Below the pieces are notes generated by a model. It saw only the letters and a program-made list of their open reading frames with translations, was not told where the DNA came from and ran no database searches. The position numbers were made by a program, and so were the translations under genes. A DNA stretch of 64,000 nt from Rotaria sordida (taxonomy: Eukaryota; Rotifera; Eurotatoria; Philodinida; Philodinidae): contig CAJNOL010000209.1 in the NCBI GenBank assembly GCA_905250125.1, positions 124,001 through 188,000 on the forward strand, read 5' to 3'. Shown piece by piece: positions 12,393 through 21,885 of this stretch (position 1 is the first letter of the stretch; every line of letters begins with the position of its first letter).

Positions 12393-12785
12393 TCAATTTG
12401 TTTCTGAATTAACTCGATGTGTTCGACATAGCCATACTTTTGTAAGTATGACAGCTATACATTGAGTAATAATTACCAAACCACCATAAATATTAATGAG
12501 TGATGTTAGTATTTCAATTGTACTATGATGTCCAAGATATGAATAACTACATAATGATGGTTGACATTCTTCAAAATATTTATCATAAGATGATTTAAAA
12601 AGGACTCAATAGTTGTACTAATGTTGAATTGACTTTTTTCTAAAGAAGAAATATCTAGTTTTAAAAATTGATCATTCGAATCGATACATTGTTGATCATA
12701 GAAATATTGAAGTGTCGGTTGAAGAAGAGCTTCAATTGGATAACAACCACTCATCATACCTCTTGATGCATATAATGCTTTATTT
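12393..12785 (-). pseudogene. 3' fragment of a bdelloid-type single-pass membrane-protein family gene, frameshifted
   Basis: Minus-strand reading gives MMSGCYPIEALLQPTLQY, QFNISTTIESFLNHLM, then after a one-base frame change KYFEECQPSLCSYSYL. A hydrophobic segment ILTSLINIYGGLVIITQC and a basic tail ending at a TGA at 12393 follow. This parallels the C-terminal half of the gene at 13196-14345 (SSCLPANALYLSTLGYFYKQ, STIKTIVDHLM, KYYAQCAPILCSYL), so it is a second, paralogous copy or a displaced 3' half. The frameshift and the lack of a 5' half make it a pseudogene. The function of the family is unknown. Confidence 0.65.
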
Positions 12786-13195
12786 GAATTTCCAGGACAT
12801 TCATTTGAATTTCCGGACAACCCTTTTGTTTCCTGTTTATCAAGATACAGGAGATATAGGAGGCATAAGTAGGTATAGGAGGTATAAGGAGGCATAAGAA
12901 GGTACAAGGAGGTATAAGGAGGTATAGAAGATATTGGAGATATTGATTGATTGGTGCAGCTAATGATTCAATAGCGTTTGAACTTAAATATCTATTCACA
13001 AAATACATTGCTGCCACTTGCCAAACCTTGCTCGAAAAAATCAATTCTTACACCTCCTATGTTTCCTATACCGCCCTGTGCCTTCTTATACCTCCTATAC
13101 CTCCTTATACCTCCTTATACCTCCTATACTTCTATTACCTACTATATCTTCATAATCCGAAAACTAAAGGAGTTTCCGGAAATTCAAATAAGGGT
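12779..13195. repeat. Inverted-repeat element with purine-rich minisatellite arms
   Basis: The outer left segment (about 12781-12835) contains ATTTGAATTTCCGGACAACC. The outer right segment (about 13155-13195) contains the reverse complement form, GGAGTTTCCGGAAATTCAAAT. Inside each lies a degenerate tandem array on a GGAGGTATA unit: purine-rich on the left (about 12850-12945), pyrimidine-rich on the right (about 13052-13140). The arms are therefore inverted relative to each other around roughly 100 bp of unique sequence. The element separates two halves of related membrane-protein pseudogene sequence. It resembles a foldback element. The TTTGAATTTCC motif also occurs twice on the left side. 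Confidence 0.7.
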
Positions 13196-14345
13196 TCCAA
13201 TCATTATGCCTCTCGATTTTTAAGTAAGAACATAAGATGGGTGCACATTGAGCATAATATTTTTCATAGGAAATATTTGTAATCCATTTTTCTATCATAA
13301 GGTGATCGACGATTGTTTTTATTGTCGAATTAGAGTTGAATCGGCTCGGTTCAGATTCATTCATTGCTGTAAATCTCTCAGTTGTGGAAAAGAATGAGAG
13401 AAGTTCATTCAAACATTGTTGTTTGTAGAAATATCCAAGTGTTGATAAATAAAGTGCATTGGCAGGCAGACAACTGGAAACGAGTCCAGGAATTTCCATC
13501 AGCAACTGTACATCGTCAGGAGCATTTACTTGAGAAGGTTCTCCAAATATATTAGTTATAGCTGAAATTGTTCCGCAGTCAAGATTATTGAAGCATAGAC
13601 ACCAGATTTCGTTATCGAACATATATACCATTTGGGAGCTGTATACGTCGTACGCTTGATTGCTGATGACATAGTATGATGAAATACTATTCGTCTGAAG
13701 TCCAGAGAAGAGGCGATTGTCCATTATCATTTGATGTACTAATTGTAATTGTGTTACAAATTGAGTTGGTGCAGCTGATTGAAATTGTTCAATGGATGCT
13801 TGAACTTGTGATTGAATGACAGTTTTGGATAGCACTTGCGCACTGATAAGTGAAGTCATATGGAATGAAGCAATCGCTTGAAGTACACTGTCTTTTGAAA
13901 GACGACAAAAACTGGCAAGTGCTTGAAACAGAGCATTTCCATAAGTACGAAAGTCAAAAAGATAGAATTAGGTCGAATTTGAACCAAAGAAAATGACCTC
14001 AATCTATCGATCAGAAACAAAGTCACTTGAACAAACTTGATGAAAAATTGATTGAATTGAAGTGAATTCACCATATCGAATAGATATGCAAGAACATGGA
14101 CAATAAGCATCGAAAGGCAAAATTTCGAACTGAGCTCTACTTGAATATTCATCTGTGATCATCGTTGTTTGAGGACTTAAATAGACGACAAGAACAATAA
14201 TAATAAGTACTAGTGTGAGAATAATAAGATAGATCCGAGTAGCAATAATATTGAAACGACGACGATGTTCATCTTCTGTATCGATACTATTATCAGATGA
14301 TTCGAAAAGATTTAAATTCAGAAGATAGTTTTTCACAGAAGACAT
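13196..14345 (-). pseudogene. Membrane-protein gene (bdelloid-enriched family) with two in-frame stops
   Basis: From the ATG at 14345 (MSSVKNYLLNLNLFES) the minus strand encodes a cytosolic N terminus and one membrane helix (IYLIILTLVLIIIVLVVYL). A cysteine-bearing ectodomain follows (AYCPCSCISIRYGEF, HQVCSSDFVSDR). The frame then meets TAG at about 14010 where the family, as I recall it, has tryptophan, and TAA about 36 bases on. The same frame continues cleanly through TYGNALFQALASFCRLS, NEIWCLCFNNLDCGT and CAPILCSYL to 13200. No intron accommodates the stops. Downstream of CSYL the gene is cut by the inverted-repeat element, so the C-terminal hydrophobic segment is lost. I recall this architecture as abundant in bdelloid rotifer genomes; no function is known to me. 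Readthrough or a missed intron is possible but unlikely. Confidence 0.65.
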
Positions 14346-17300
14346 TCTATGAAAAAAATAAGAACATCACCACTTGTATTTCTCTAATAAATGTAAGCAT
14401 TGCTTATAGATCATAGAAGAATAGTGTCTTTAGGTAATGAAATTTAGTTATGCATCATCTATTCATACAAAGAAAAAGCCATAAAAGAAATTTGTTTAAA
14501 ACAATAAATGACGTTGTCTTCAAACACATTTACGTTTGAAGATTGGATTCTATACATATGTGAAAGATGTAACTTTTCTGTTAATGATGGTTATAATAAT
14601 ATTTTTTGTGTTGCCATAGCCACAAGCATGAAGCAATCTTGTTAAATCTGAAGAAAGCTAGTTTGAGTTGAAAAAAGATTCTGTCTAAATGAATTGAAGG
14701 AATATGAGTGATTTTGATTTGATAAAGTGAGTGAAAAAAAGAGTATTGCGAGATTTGATATTATTCATATACTGCTAAAATTGTCTGATTTATTATGAAG
14801 TTATTTAAAATATTGAAATGAATAATGATGTTGAAATCAAAGCTTTTCTTACTAATATTTATTATGAATAAACATTGTTAATCAATCTTTAATAAAACTG
14901 AATTCTTATATCATATCAAAGATCGAAATGAATTTTGTTACAAAATCGATTAAATACAAGTTAATCTTCATTAGTTTTAATCAATTTTCATTACATATAG
15001 TTCAATCAATTATTTTAAAATTACCTATAATCAACGAATTAATTAAATATTAGTAATTATCAGATTAATTATTTTGATGATAATTAATTTCGAGCTAATA
15101 GGTAATCGATTATAAATATAATACTGATAATTCGACTGTTCATCCGATTTAGAGATGGGCGAGTGTTGGTGCGCTAGTGTGTTAGTATCTCAGTGTTCGT
15201 ACCGACACTGACAAGAATACTCGGACAGAAGATCAAAAGACTTTTTGCCTTCAGTGGTAAAGAAGTGCGACACACATGTATATAATAGACAAGGAAAAAA
15301 TTACAAAGATATTTGTCCACTATATACTTGTCGCTCTTTTATCTTCATGCAAAAGAAAATACATAAGGAACAGTTAATATTTGCTCTGTCTCCATTTTTC
15401 ATTTTTGAATTCAATTTTGTAGTAAAAGTTCTAGTGCATATTGTATTTTGTTCATTATTTTTCGAGCAACAATCTCAAATATCATAAAATCAACTGGTTT
15501 TTTTGCATTTTTATAAATTGGTTTTATGGTATTTGAGGTTGTTGCTTGAAAAAAGTTAAGCAAAATACAATATGCATCAGAAATTTTACTGCAGAACCGA
15601 ATCAAACAACGAGAAATGGAAGCACAGTATATATTAGCTTTTCCTTATATGTTTTCGATTGCGTAAAGATAAAAGAGCGGCAGCACATAGTGGACAAATA
15701 TCTCTATAATTTTTTTCCTTGTCTATTATATACATGGGTGTCGCACTTCTTTACCACTGAATGCAGACAATCTTATGATCTTCTGTCCAAGTATTCTTAT
15801 CAATGATGATCAGTAGTAGTGTTTCATTGTTCCAGTGATCATCAATATTGATGTCGTCAGTTATCAGTATACCGACGCTGATCCATTCCTGATCTGATTA
15901 GTTATTGAAATTTTTTTGATACGAAATTGTATTAAAGATAATAGGATGATAAAGAGGACCTAGTTGAATTTGATTACTGGAAATAGACAATGTCAAAGAG
16001 ACGAAGCGTCAAAAATAAAGTTATCAAATGTAAAAGATGACGAAAATCAAATGTAGATAATATAACATAAATGCATTTCGACGTATTAGATAAATCCTAT
16101 GCGAATAATGAAAATAATCACATCGATCTATTATATAGTCGATCATTTATCGTGACAAACAAAACCAGCAAATCTTGGAAATAAAAATACACTTTGATTG
16201 TCACTTCTTTTTTTTTATCTGATTTTGTTGTACAAAAAATTTGTACTCTATGATGTATTTATGTGTTCCTTTCTTGGACATAATAAAAACTTTTCACCTA
16301 AAAAGTCTAACTTTAATTTGACTGATATTCAACGATTTACTTGAACATTATTTTTCGGCATTTTTTCGTTCTATTAAATTAATACACTCTTTCTTATAAG
16401 AAGAATAGCACGACAAAAGCATTTCAGATTTGTAATCTGATTTTGATACATTTTGCTTGGTATGTTTCTTTTTTCAAGTAAACCTTCACAACTATCTACT
16501 TTATGTCTACTGAAATGATAGCTTCATCAGCAAAGAGATTATGTATTTTGTTTAATACAATCGACGTCTGTCAGTGTAACAGATGTTCCTGAATATTTTG
16601 TCTATATCATACTGACGAACATCATCAGTCACTTGATGAATAGTTTGATTAGTTTACTGAACTGCTGATCATGATGACTTGGCTAAAGATCTTGATATTC
16701 GATTATTGGTATTGCAAAGATGCCATTTATCAAGGAAATTATCGATACATGGGAAAACGAAATAGTAGAAGTTATTCACTAACATAATAATCGATGCACA
16801 ACGTGCATTCTACGATGCCATAGGTAAATATGTGGACGATGTGAAAAATAACGGAAAATATTGATAAAAAAATCTGTTTCAATCATACATGAAAAATAAT
16901 AGTGTTGACGAAAAGAGTTTAAGACAATGATCTGCTATACTATGCAACCAAAACAAGTTTTAGTCGTTATATTAATCTTTGATGTATGTATTCATAACAA
17001 CAATCTGTTGGTGTTGTGTTTGTTAGGATTCTAAATACGATCTTTCATTTGAAAATACGTATGTCAAACACACATCGTCTCAAGAATAGTTGCAGAGTTC
17101 TGCAAGATGCATTTGAACAAAGACATGTTTTGAGAGTATACAGGTTACAATAGAGTAAGAGAAGATGTCTGTAGAGAAAAAATTATGTTTCATACATCTA
17201 TGGCTTCTAATCTGCTTCTATCATTCACGAAAGATGATCATTTTTCACATTGTTGAGATGATGCTCAACTGCTCGGAAATGGACAAGTTGTCATTCATGA

Positions 17301-18046
17301 TAAACTACTCAATGAAACTCTTCTATCCTTCTTTTTCCTTTACAAACAACGATTTACAAATACAACGAGAATAAATTATTTATTCAACAATATTTTATGT
17401 ATATATTAACACATCGTTACCATAAAAATAATTTAAAATTTCTGTTTTGTACGTCGAAATTGTTTAATTCAATATTGACCTATTTTCGATGGGTTTATTC
17501 CAGACAAATAGCTTGAAACTGGAAGCTTCTTATGGAATACGTATCCATAGAAATCTAAATTGTATTCGTGTACAATGAAGGAATATCGAATGTTTTATGT
17601 TATTTATTTTATTTCAAGATATTGCTCTCAATTATTTGAATAAATTATGTTATAGAAAATCTGTGCAAAATATGTTTCTTATATTGTCGTTTATTTCGAA
17701 ATCATTAGAGTGAATCTAAGATAGTCAATTAAAAGTAGAATTTTTTATGCTCTTTCTAAATGTATGCTTGAAATTCTTTCTCATTTCATATTGATCAATC
17801 ATAAACCAATATTTGCATGAAATTTATATAAGATTTTGATTAAATGTTGGTTTGGATATTATTACTGAATCATTCAGTGAATATAGAATTAAAAATGTTA
17901 TAATCTTTAAAGAAGAGCTGAACTTTCCGTAGGATTCGATACGTTTTGATAAGATATATAGTTTGATCATTAACGTTTCAACATTTATATCTATACAACT
18001 AACAAAAATACTATATTTGTTTGTAACACAAAAGAAAATAAACAAT
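14346..18046. other. Gene-poor stretch containing a long palindrome
   Basis: Apart from the palindrome at 15211-15803, I recognise nothing firm. The region around 16630-17400 has several short frames on the plus strand (for example 17165-17374) that may be relics of a gene, but the frames break often and I cannot name a family. Confidence 0.35.
15211..15803. repeat. Long near-symmetric palindrome (two ~290-bp inverted arms, almost no spacer)
   Basis: The left arm contains in order AGAATACTCGGACAGAAGAT, TTCAGTGGTAAAGAAGTGCG, ATGTATATAATAGACAAGG, GATATTTGTCCACTAT and TGCATATTGTATTTTG. The right arm gives the same blocks in reverse complement order from 15803 inward. The fold centre is near 15506, within AACTGGTTTTTTTGCATTTT. 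By eye the arms agree at more than four positions in five. Reading frames inside (80-86 aa) are by-products of the symmetry and match no family. A transcript through it would form a very long hairpin RNA. It is either a foldback transposon or a local inverted duplication. Confidence 0.85.
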
Positions 18047-18505
18047 TTAATCTAAACACGCGATCATTTTTAGTATATACTGTCGAGCATTTTGCATTTC
18101 ATTTGATAATACTTGATATTTATTTGTTAATATTGATAATTTATTTTTTAATTTTGTATTTTCAGTAGTTAATTTAATATTTTTTGTTTGTAAATCCTGC
18201 ATAAAAAATAATTCATTATTTTTATTTTTTATTTCTTTTTCTTTTATATTAAGTAATGTTCGCATTGAATCAAGTTCTAATTTATATTGATGCAATAATG
18301 ATGATGATTTTTCTAATTCATTACAAAGTTTACATATTTGTTCATTATGTGTTTCTTTTAATCGAGTTATTTCTCGTTCATATTCTTCTATTTGTTTAAT
18401 AAGATCACGTGACAAATCACTTTTATAACGGCTGTTGTTATCATGACTAGGTTCAGATTTTACTATACGCTTAGCACTAGAAGATATTATTGGATTGATA
18501 TTCAT
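18047..18505 (-). CDS. Small coiled-coil protein, family not recognised
   Basis: The minus-strand frame from the ATG at 18505 encodes 152 aa. It starts MNINPIISSSAKRIVKSEPS with a basic, serine-rich N terminus. It is then almost entirely heptad-like: SRDLIKQIEEYEREITRLKE, ICKLCNELEKSSSLLHQYK, and after ~90 residues TTENTKLKNKLSILTNKYQV, ending KMIACLD. I chose this ATG because it sits directly after a polypyrimidine-AG acceptor (ttttctttaag). An upstream segment, ATGGACATGA|gtaaga at about 18635, looks like a 5' UTR exon, since joining it in frame is not possible. The gene could be one exon of a longer coiled-coil gene, but the stop (TAA, 18047) and start fit a complete small protein. Codon texture matches the genuine exons. 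Function unknown; centrosomal or cytoskeletal scaffolds commonly look like this, but nothing specific supports it. Confidence 0.6.
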   Translation of the reverse strand: MNINPIISSSAKRIVKSEPSHDNNSRYKSDLSRDLIKQIEEYEREITRLKETHNEQICKLCNELEKSSSLLHQYKLELDSMRTLLNIKEKEIKNKNNELFFMQDLQTKNIKLTTENTKLKNKLSILTNKYQVLSNEMQNARQYILKMIACLD

Positions 18506-18673
18506 CTTAAAGAAAAAACAAAATATATTTTTTAAAATTTGATGTGAGAGTTGTAACATATGAATAGAAAATTGACGATGTAGAAGATAATAGAATAAAG
18601 GAATGAAACCAAAATGATAGATCTTACTCATGTCCATATGAAAAAGGTAATTTTATTTTCTGGATAACTTTCG

Positions 18674-18946
18674 GCTAATGAGGAAACCTTCTTAGATGTT
18701 TCCTTCCGATTCCAATGATTTTTTTTTGCCTATAGATGCTACATAATGTTTTAATAAAAACTCTAAAAGGATTTGGGTTCTTATTGAAATTTGACTAAGT
18801 CAAGGAAAAAATTCGACAGCTTAGTCAAATCTCAATAGGAACCGCGATCATTGTAGGGTTAATATTAAAATACTATGTAATATCTATCGGCAAAAAATCA
18901 TTGAAGTCGAAAGAGGACATTTGAAGAGATTCCCTTGTAAGGAAAA
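18674..18946. repeat. Palindromic element, ~270 bp
   Basis: The left arm runs CTAATGAGGAAACCTTC, CCAATGATTTTTTTTTGCC, GGGTTCTTATTGAAATTTGA. The right arm read in reverse complement gives TTACAAGGGAATCTCTTC, TTCAATGATTTTTTGCCGA, GGTTCCTATTGAGATTTGAC. The centre is near 18810. The outer ends resemble the R1 family termini (ACNAGGGAA...), which suggests a related mobile family. There is no coding content. Confidence 0.75.
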
Positions 18947-20565
18947 TATTTTTTCCAATCGATTTAGCTGATGATCCACGCGAAGGTAAGGTTACCGTTT
19001 CTATTTCCCATTTTTAAGATTATTTTTCTCTATAAATTTTCCTATTAATCTCACAAAATAATTCTTAAAATGCTTCTTTACCTCAATGGATATCATGAGA
19101 AATGATTAAGAAAAAAAAATGAGCACTACAAACTTCTAGTATATAAAAAAAATGAAAATTTATATCGTCAATAAATTAAGGTAAATATGGTTTGGAATTC
19201 ATAAGCACATTTACAAATTCCTTCGTACTTTTGTATTAAATTATTGTATTTATAACTCGAAATTTCTTTCTGAAATAATTTTAATCAAAGTATTAAAATT
19301 TCTGCTTCATATCGAGCGAGATAAATAAAAAGAAAAAGAATTTACATTATTCAAATAATTAATTAATTTAACGAATTTTAATTGAGCGCCGTTCCATTAT
19401 TCTTCTAAAACACTAACATCAACAGAGACAATCGAATTACTCAATTGTTGTTTTAAATAAAAATTAATTCGTTTATTGATACTCAACGGTCAGAATAGGG
19501 TTAATCAATGTTTGTATACATCTTTTTAATAATCCAGTTACAAAAAAGTATTGATTAGTCGTTCAATTTCTTTTTTGTTGTACAATATAATGTGCTAAAA
19601 GTATTTGATTATCAATTAATATATTAACGTGTACCGATATAGTTCTCTATGATATATGTGAATATAGTAACAAAATGATTTTTCTTAACCTTAAAAATGG
19701 GTATTTTATGAACGAACAAACGAGGCACATAGAGTGAATAAAGATGGCGTGAATTAGTTATTGGTTTATCGAAAAAGTATAGTAGACAACTGAAAATCAA
19801 AATTGAGATGAACGAGATATAGTATAAATCATCTCAAGTCACAAAATAGTGTCATATTAATTTTTCATTGCAGCAAATTTTTTTAACATAAATCGACAAA
19901 GAATTGATTATTATGATCATTTCATTCAGTGAATAATTCGAGCAGATTTCTTTATAGTCTTGCATCTGGTTGCATTAGTAAACCTGACAAGTTTACCATT
20001 GAGTACATCAATTATGGTAGTTGCTTCTTAACGTTGTTTCAATGCATACGTTGATTATACAAACAGAAACGAGAGTGCACAGAAATCGTTCAAATTATCC
20101 TGTCGCAAAATATGAACTAAAACTACCCTGAAAAAAATGTTCTCACAATACGTTTTACTTCTACTCACACTTCTATAGCATTGACAAGGAAAGGTTATGA
20201 AATACTCAAAACGAACGCTTCCTTTCGTTTTGAAAAACTTAACAGATACTATGTCATAGTCAATCATTCTCGACGTCGCCGATTCCAATAAGTAAAAACC
20301 AAAAAAATCGGTTCTAATTTCAGTCTCTAAAACGTATCGTTGGTCCCAATGATCTAATAATTTTTCTTTCTAGAAGTTTTTAAGTTATATTTCATTATTC
20401 GACGTTGTTAATGTTTATTATTTTCGAAAAAGTAATTTCTTCGAAATATAAAAAGACAAAAGGAAAAATCATGACTTTTAATCAGCTGTGTAACATTTTC
20501 ATTGATAAAGAATCATATTGAGGTACCTAGTTACACATAAAAAGAACATTTTAGTGTTACATCTA

Positions 20566-21132
20566 GTTCTTAGTAGTGTCCTGTACGAGTACGACTTTTC
20601 GCAATCGAACCTAAATCGGTACTTTTTTTAATGTCCCGATCCGTACCGAAACTAATTGACATTCGGCAGATACTTTCATAATCACAGCACGTTTTTCAAA
20701 CTTTTATTTTATATGAAAAAGTATACTCTTTAGTTTCTCTCATACACAGCAGCAAAAGAGCAAGTGATTCAGGATTCACTTGACGTCTTTCTACTTCTAA
20801 AATCCGATTACTTTCGCTAACTATATATTTGCTTCTTGTTGATGACGCTGGAATGGAACACAATGTTGATATCAAGTGTCATAATTGTGAATACATACAT
20901 GAATGCTTTCTTCATCATGCTAATACAAGTTCACTTTTTTGATGATTCATTTTCCTCACCATGTTTTCAGTTATTTCGTCCTATGGCTCATAATCATCTG
21001 TAGATTAATTGTCATTAAAACGTATCATTTTTAATAAAATAGTACCGCTTTTCACTTGTGTAAGAATAAATTGCTCAATCATGATCGAATCGTACTTGGT
21101 CCCTGACCTGGTCACAGAACACTAGTTCTTAG
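20566..21132. mobile_element. Non-autonomous hAT-type DNA transposon with 8-bp target site duplication
   Basis: The element occupies 20574-21124. It is flanked on both sides by the identical 8-mer GTTCTTAG (20566-20573 and 21125-21132), the target duplication length typical of hAT transposons. Its ends are inverted: TAGTGTCCTGTACGAG on the left and, in reverse complement, TAGTGTTCTGTGACCAGG on the right. Internally it keeps a minus-strand relic of the transposase C terminus (separate entry). At ~550 bp it cannot be autonomous. The perfect target duplication indicates a fairly recent or at least well-preserved insertion. Confidence 0.88.
20740..20990 (-). pseudogene. hAT transposase C-terminal dimerisation-domain relic
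   Basis: Minus-strand conceptual translation includes HLISTLCSIPASSTRSKY, IVSESNRILEVERRQVNP and ESLALLLLCMRE. This follows the hAT C-terminal consensus (IPASSTPSER..FS..G.I....RR..L.PE.L..L..L). At least two stop codons interrupt the frame just upstream, and the catalytic part is missing. It sits within the TIR-bounded element at 20574-21124. Confidence 0.8.
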
Positions 21133-21885
21133 TGGCAACTAGGACACGTTCAGTATATTGATACTCTTTTTTTTCTGCCTATCGCATCTCCAATGGCATT
21201 TAGCCAACTTGACTGAAAACGTTTATTCTTTTTTCTTTATTTATTAAAAGACACTGGAAACTCTTATTTTATTTTCTTCTCTCGGTAGTCTTGAGACGTA
21301 TATTAAAATTATCAATAGAACTGAGAAATTTTATGAAAAAAGCCAAATTTTGTTCGAAGGAAACTGTCAAATAAAAAAAATAAGTGAGTTTAGCTCTTAC
21401 TATGCTAGAATAACAGCATGTAACTGACTATGCTGTGATCCCACAATACATCAAGTTAATTAATCTAACTATTAATTCATTTGTTTGTATTCAGAAGAAA
21501 ATCTGTATCTTTGTACATTTGTACGTTAATATCATTTCAGTTCATACTAAACACCGACTCTCATACATTTTTTTCTTCGTTTTATGACATTAAATGAATG
21601 GATATGCACAGAGATACCAACGTGTCTTAGCAAACACTTGGAAATCAAAAGTTGATTAAGTACAAAATCAAAAAAAGCTTTCAAATGCTATGTAAATATT
21701 TTTTTTCCTAACTAATCATAATATATATCTTCTCTTCAAGTTAATATATTATTAATATTTCTAAAAACTAAACATATATATATATATATATAATTCTCTT
21801 AAGAAATTCCATAGTCAATCATTATTATTATCATCGTTTTCTACATAAATACAGAAAAAAAAATATCGAACAGAAATAAATACAA

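Larger units (their letters stand above)
18506..21885. other. Intergenic region carrying two transposon-like insertions
   Basis: It contains a palindromic element (18674-18946) and a hAT remnant (20574-21124), listed separately. The rest, including a 77-codon frame at 20055-20288 on the minus strand, shows no support for a gene. Confidence 0.4.

Noticed and set aside
12832..13140. Possible CRISPR-like or satellite array because of regular short repeats
   Set aside because: Units are ~9-12 bp, degenerate, without spacers, and arranged as two inverted arms in a eukaryotic context. A minisatellite within a foldback element fits.
15245..15806. 80-86-codon frames inside the long palindrome
   Set aside because: They arise from the mirrored arms, and no family resemblance is visible. 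Better explained as part of the repeat.
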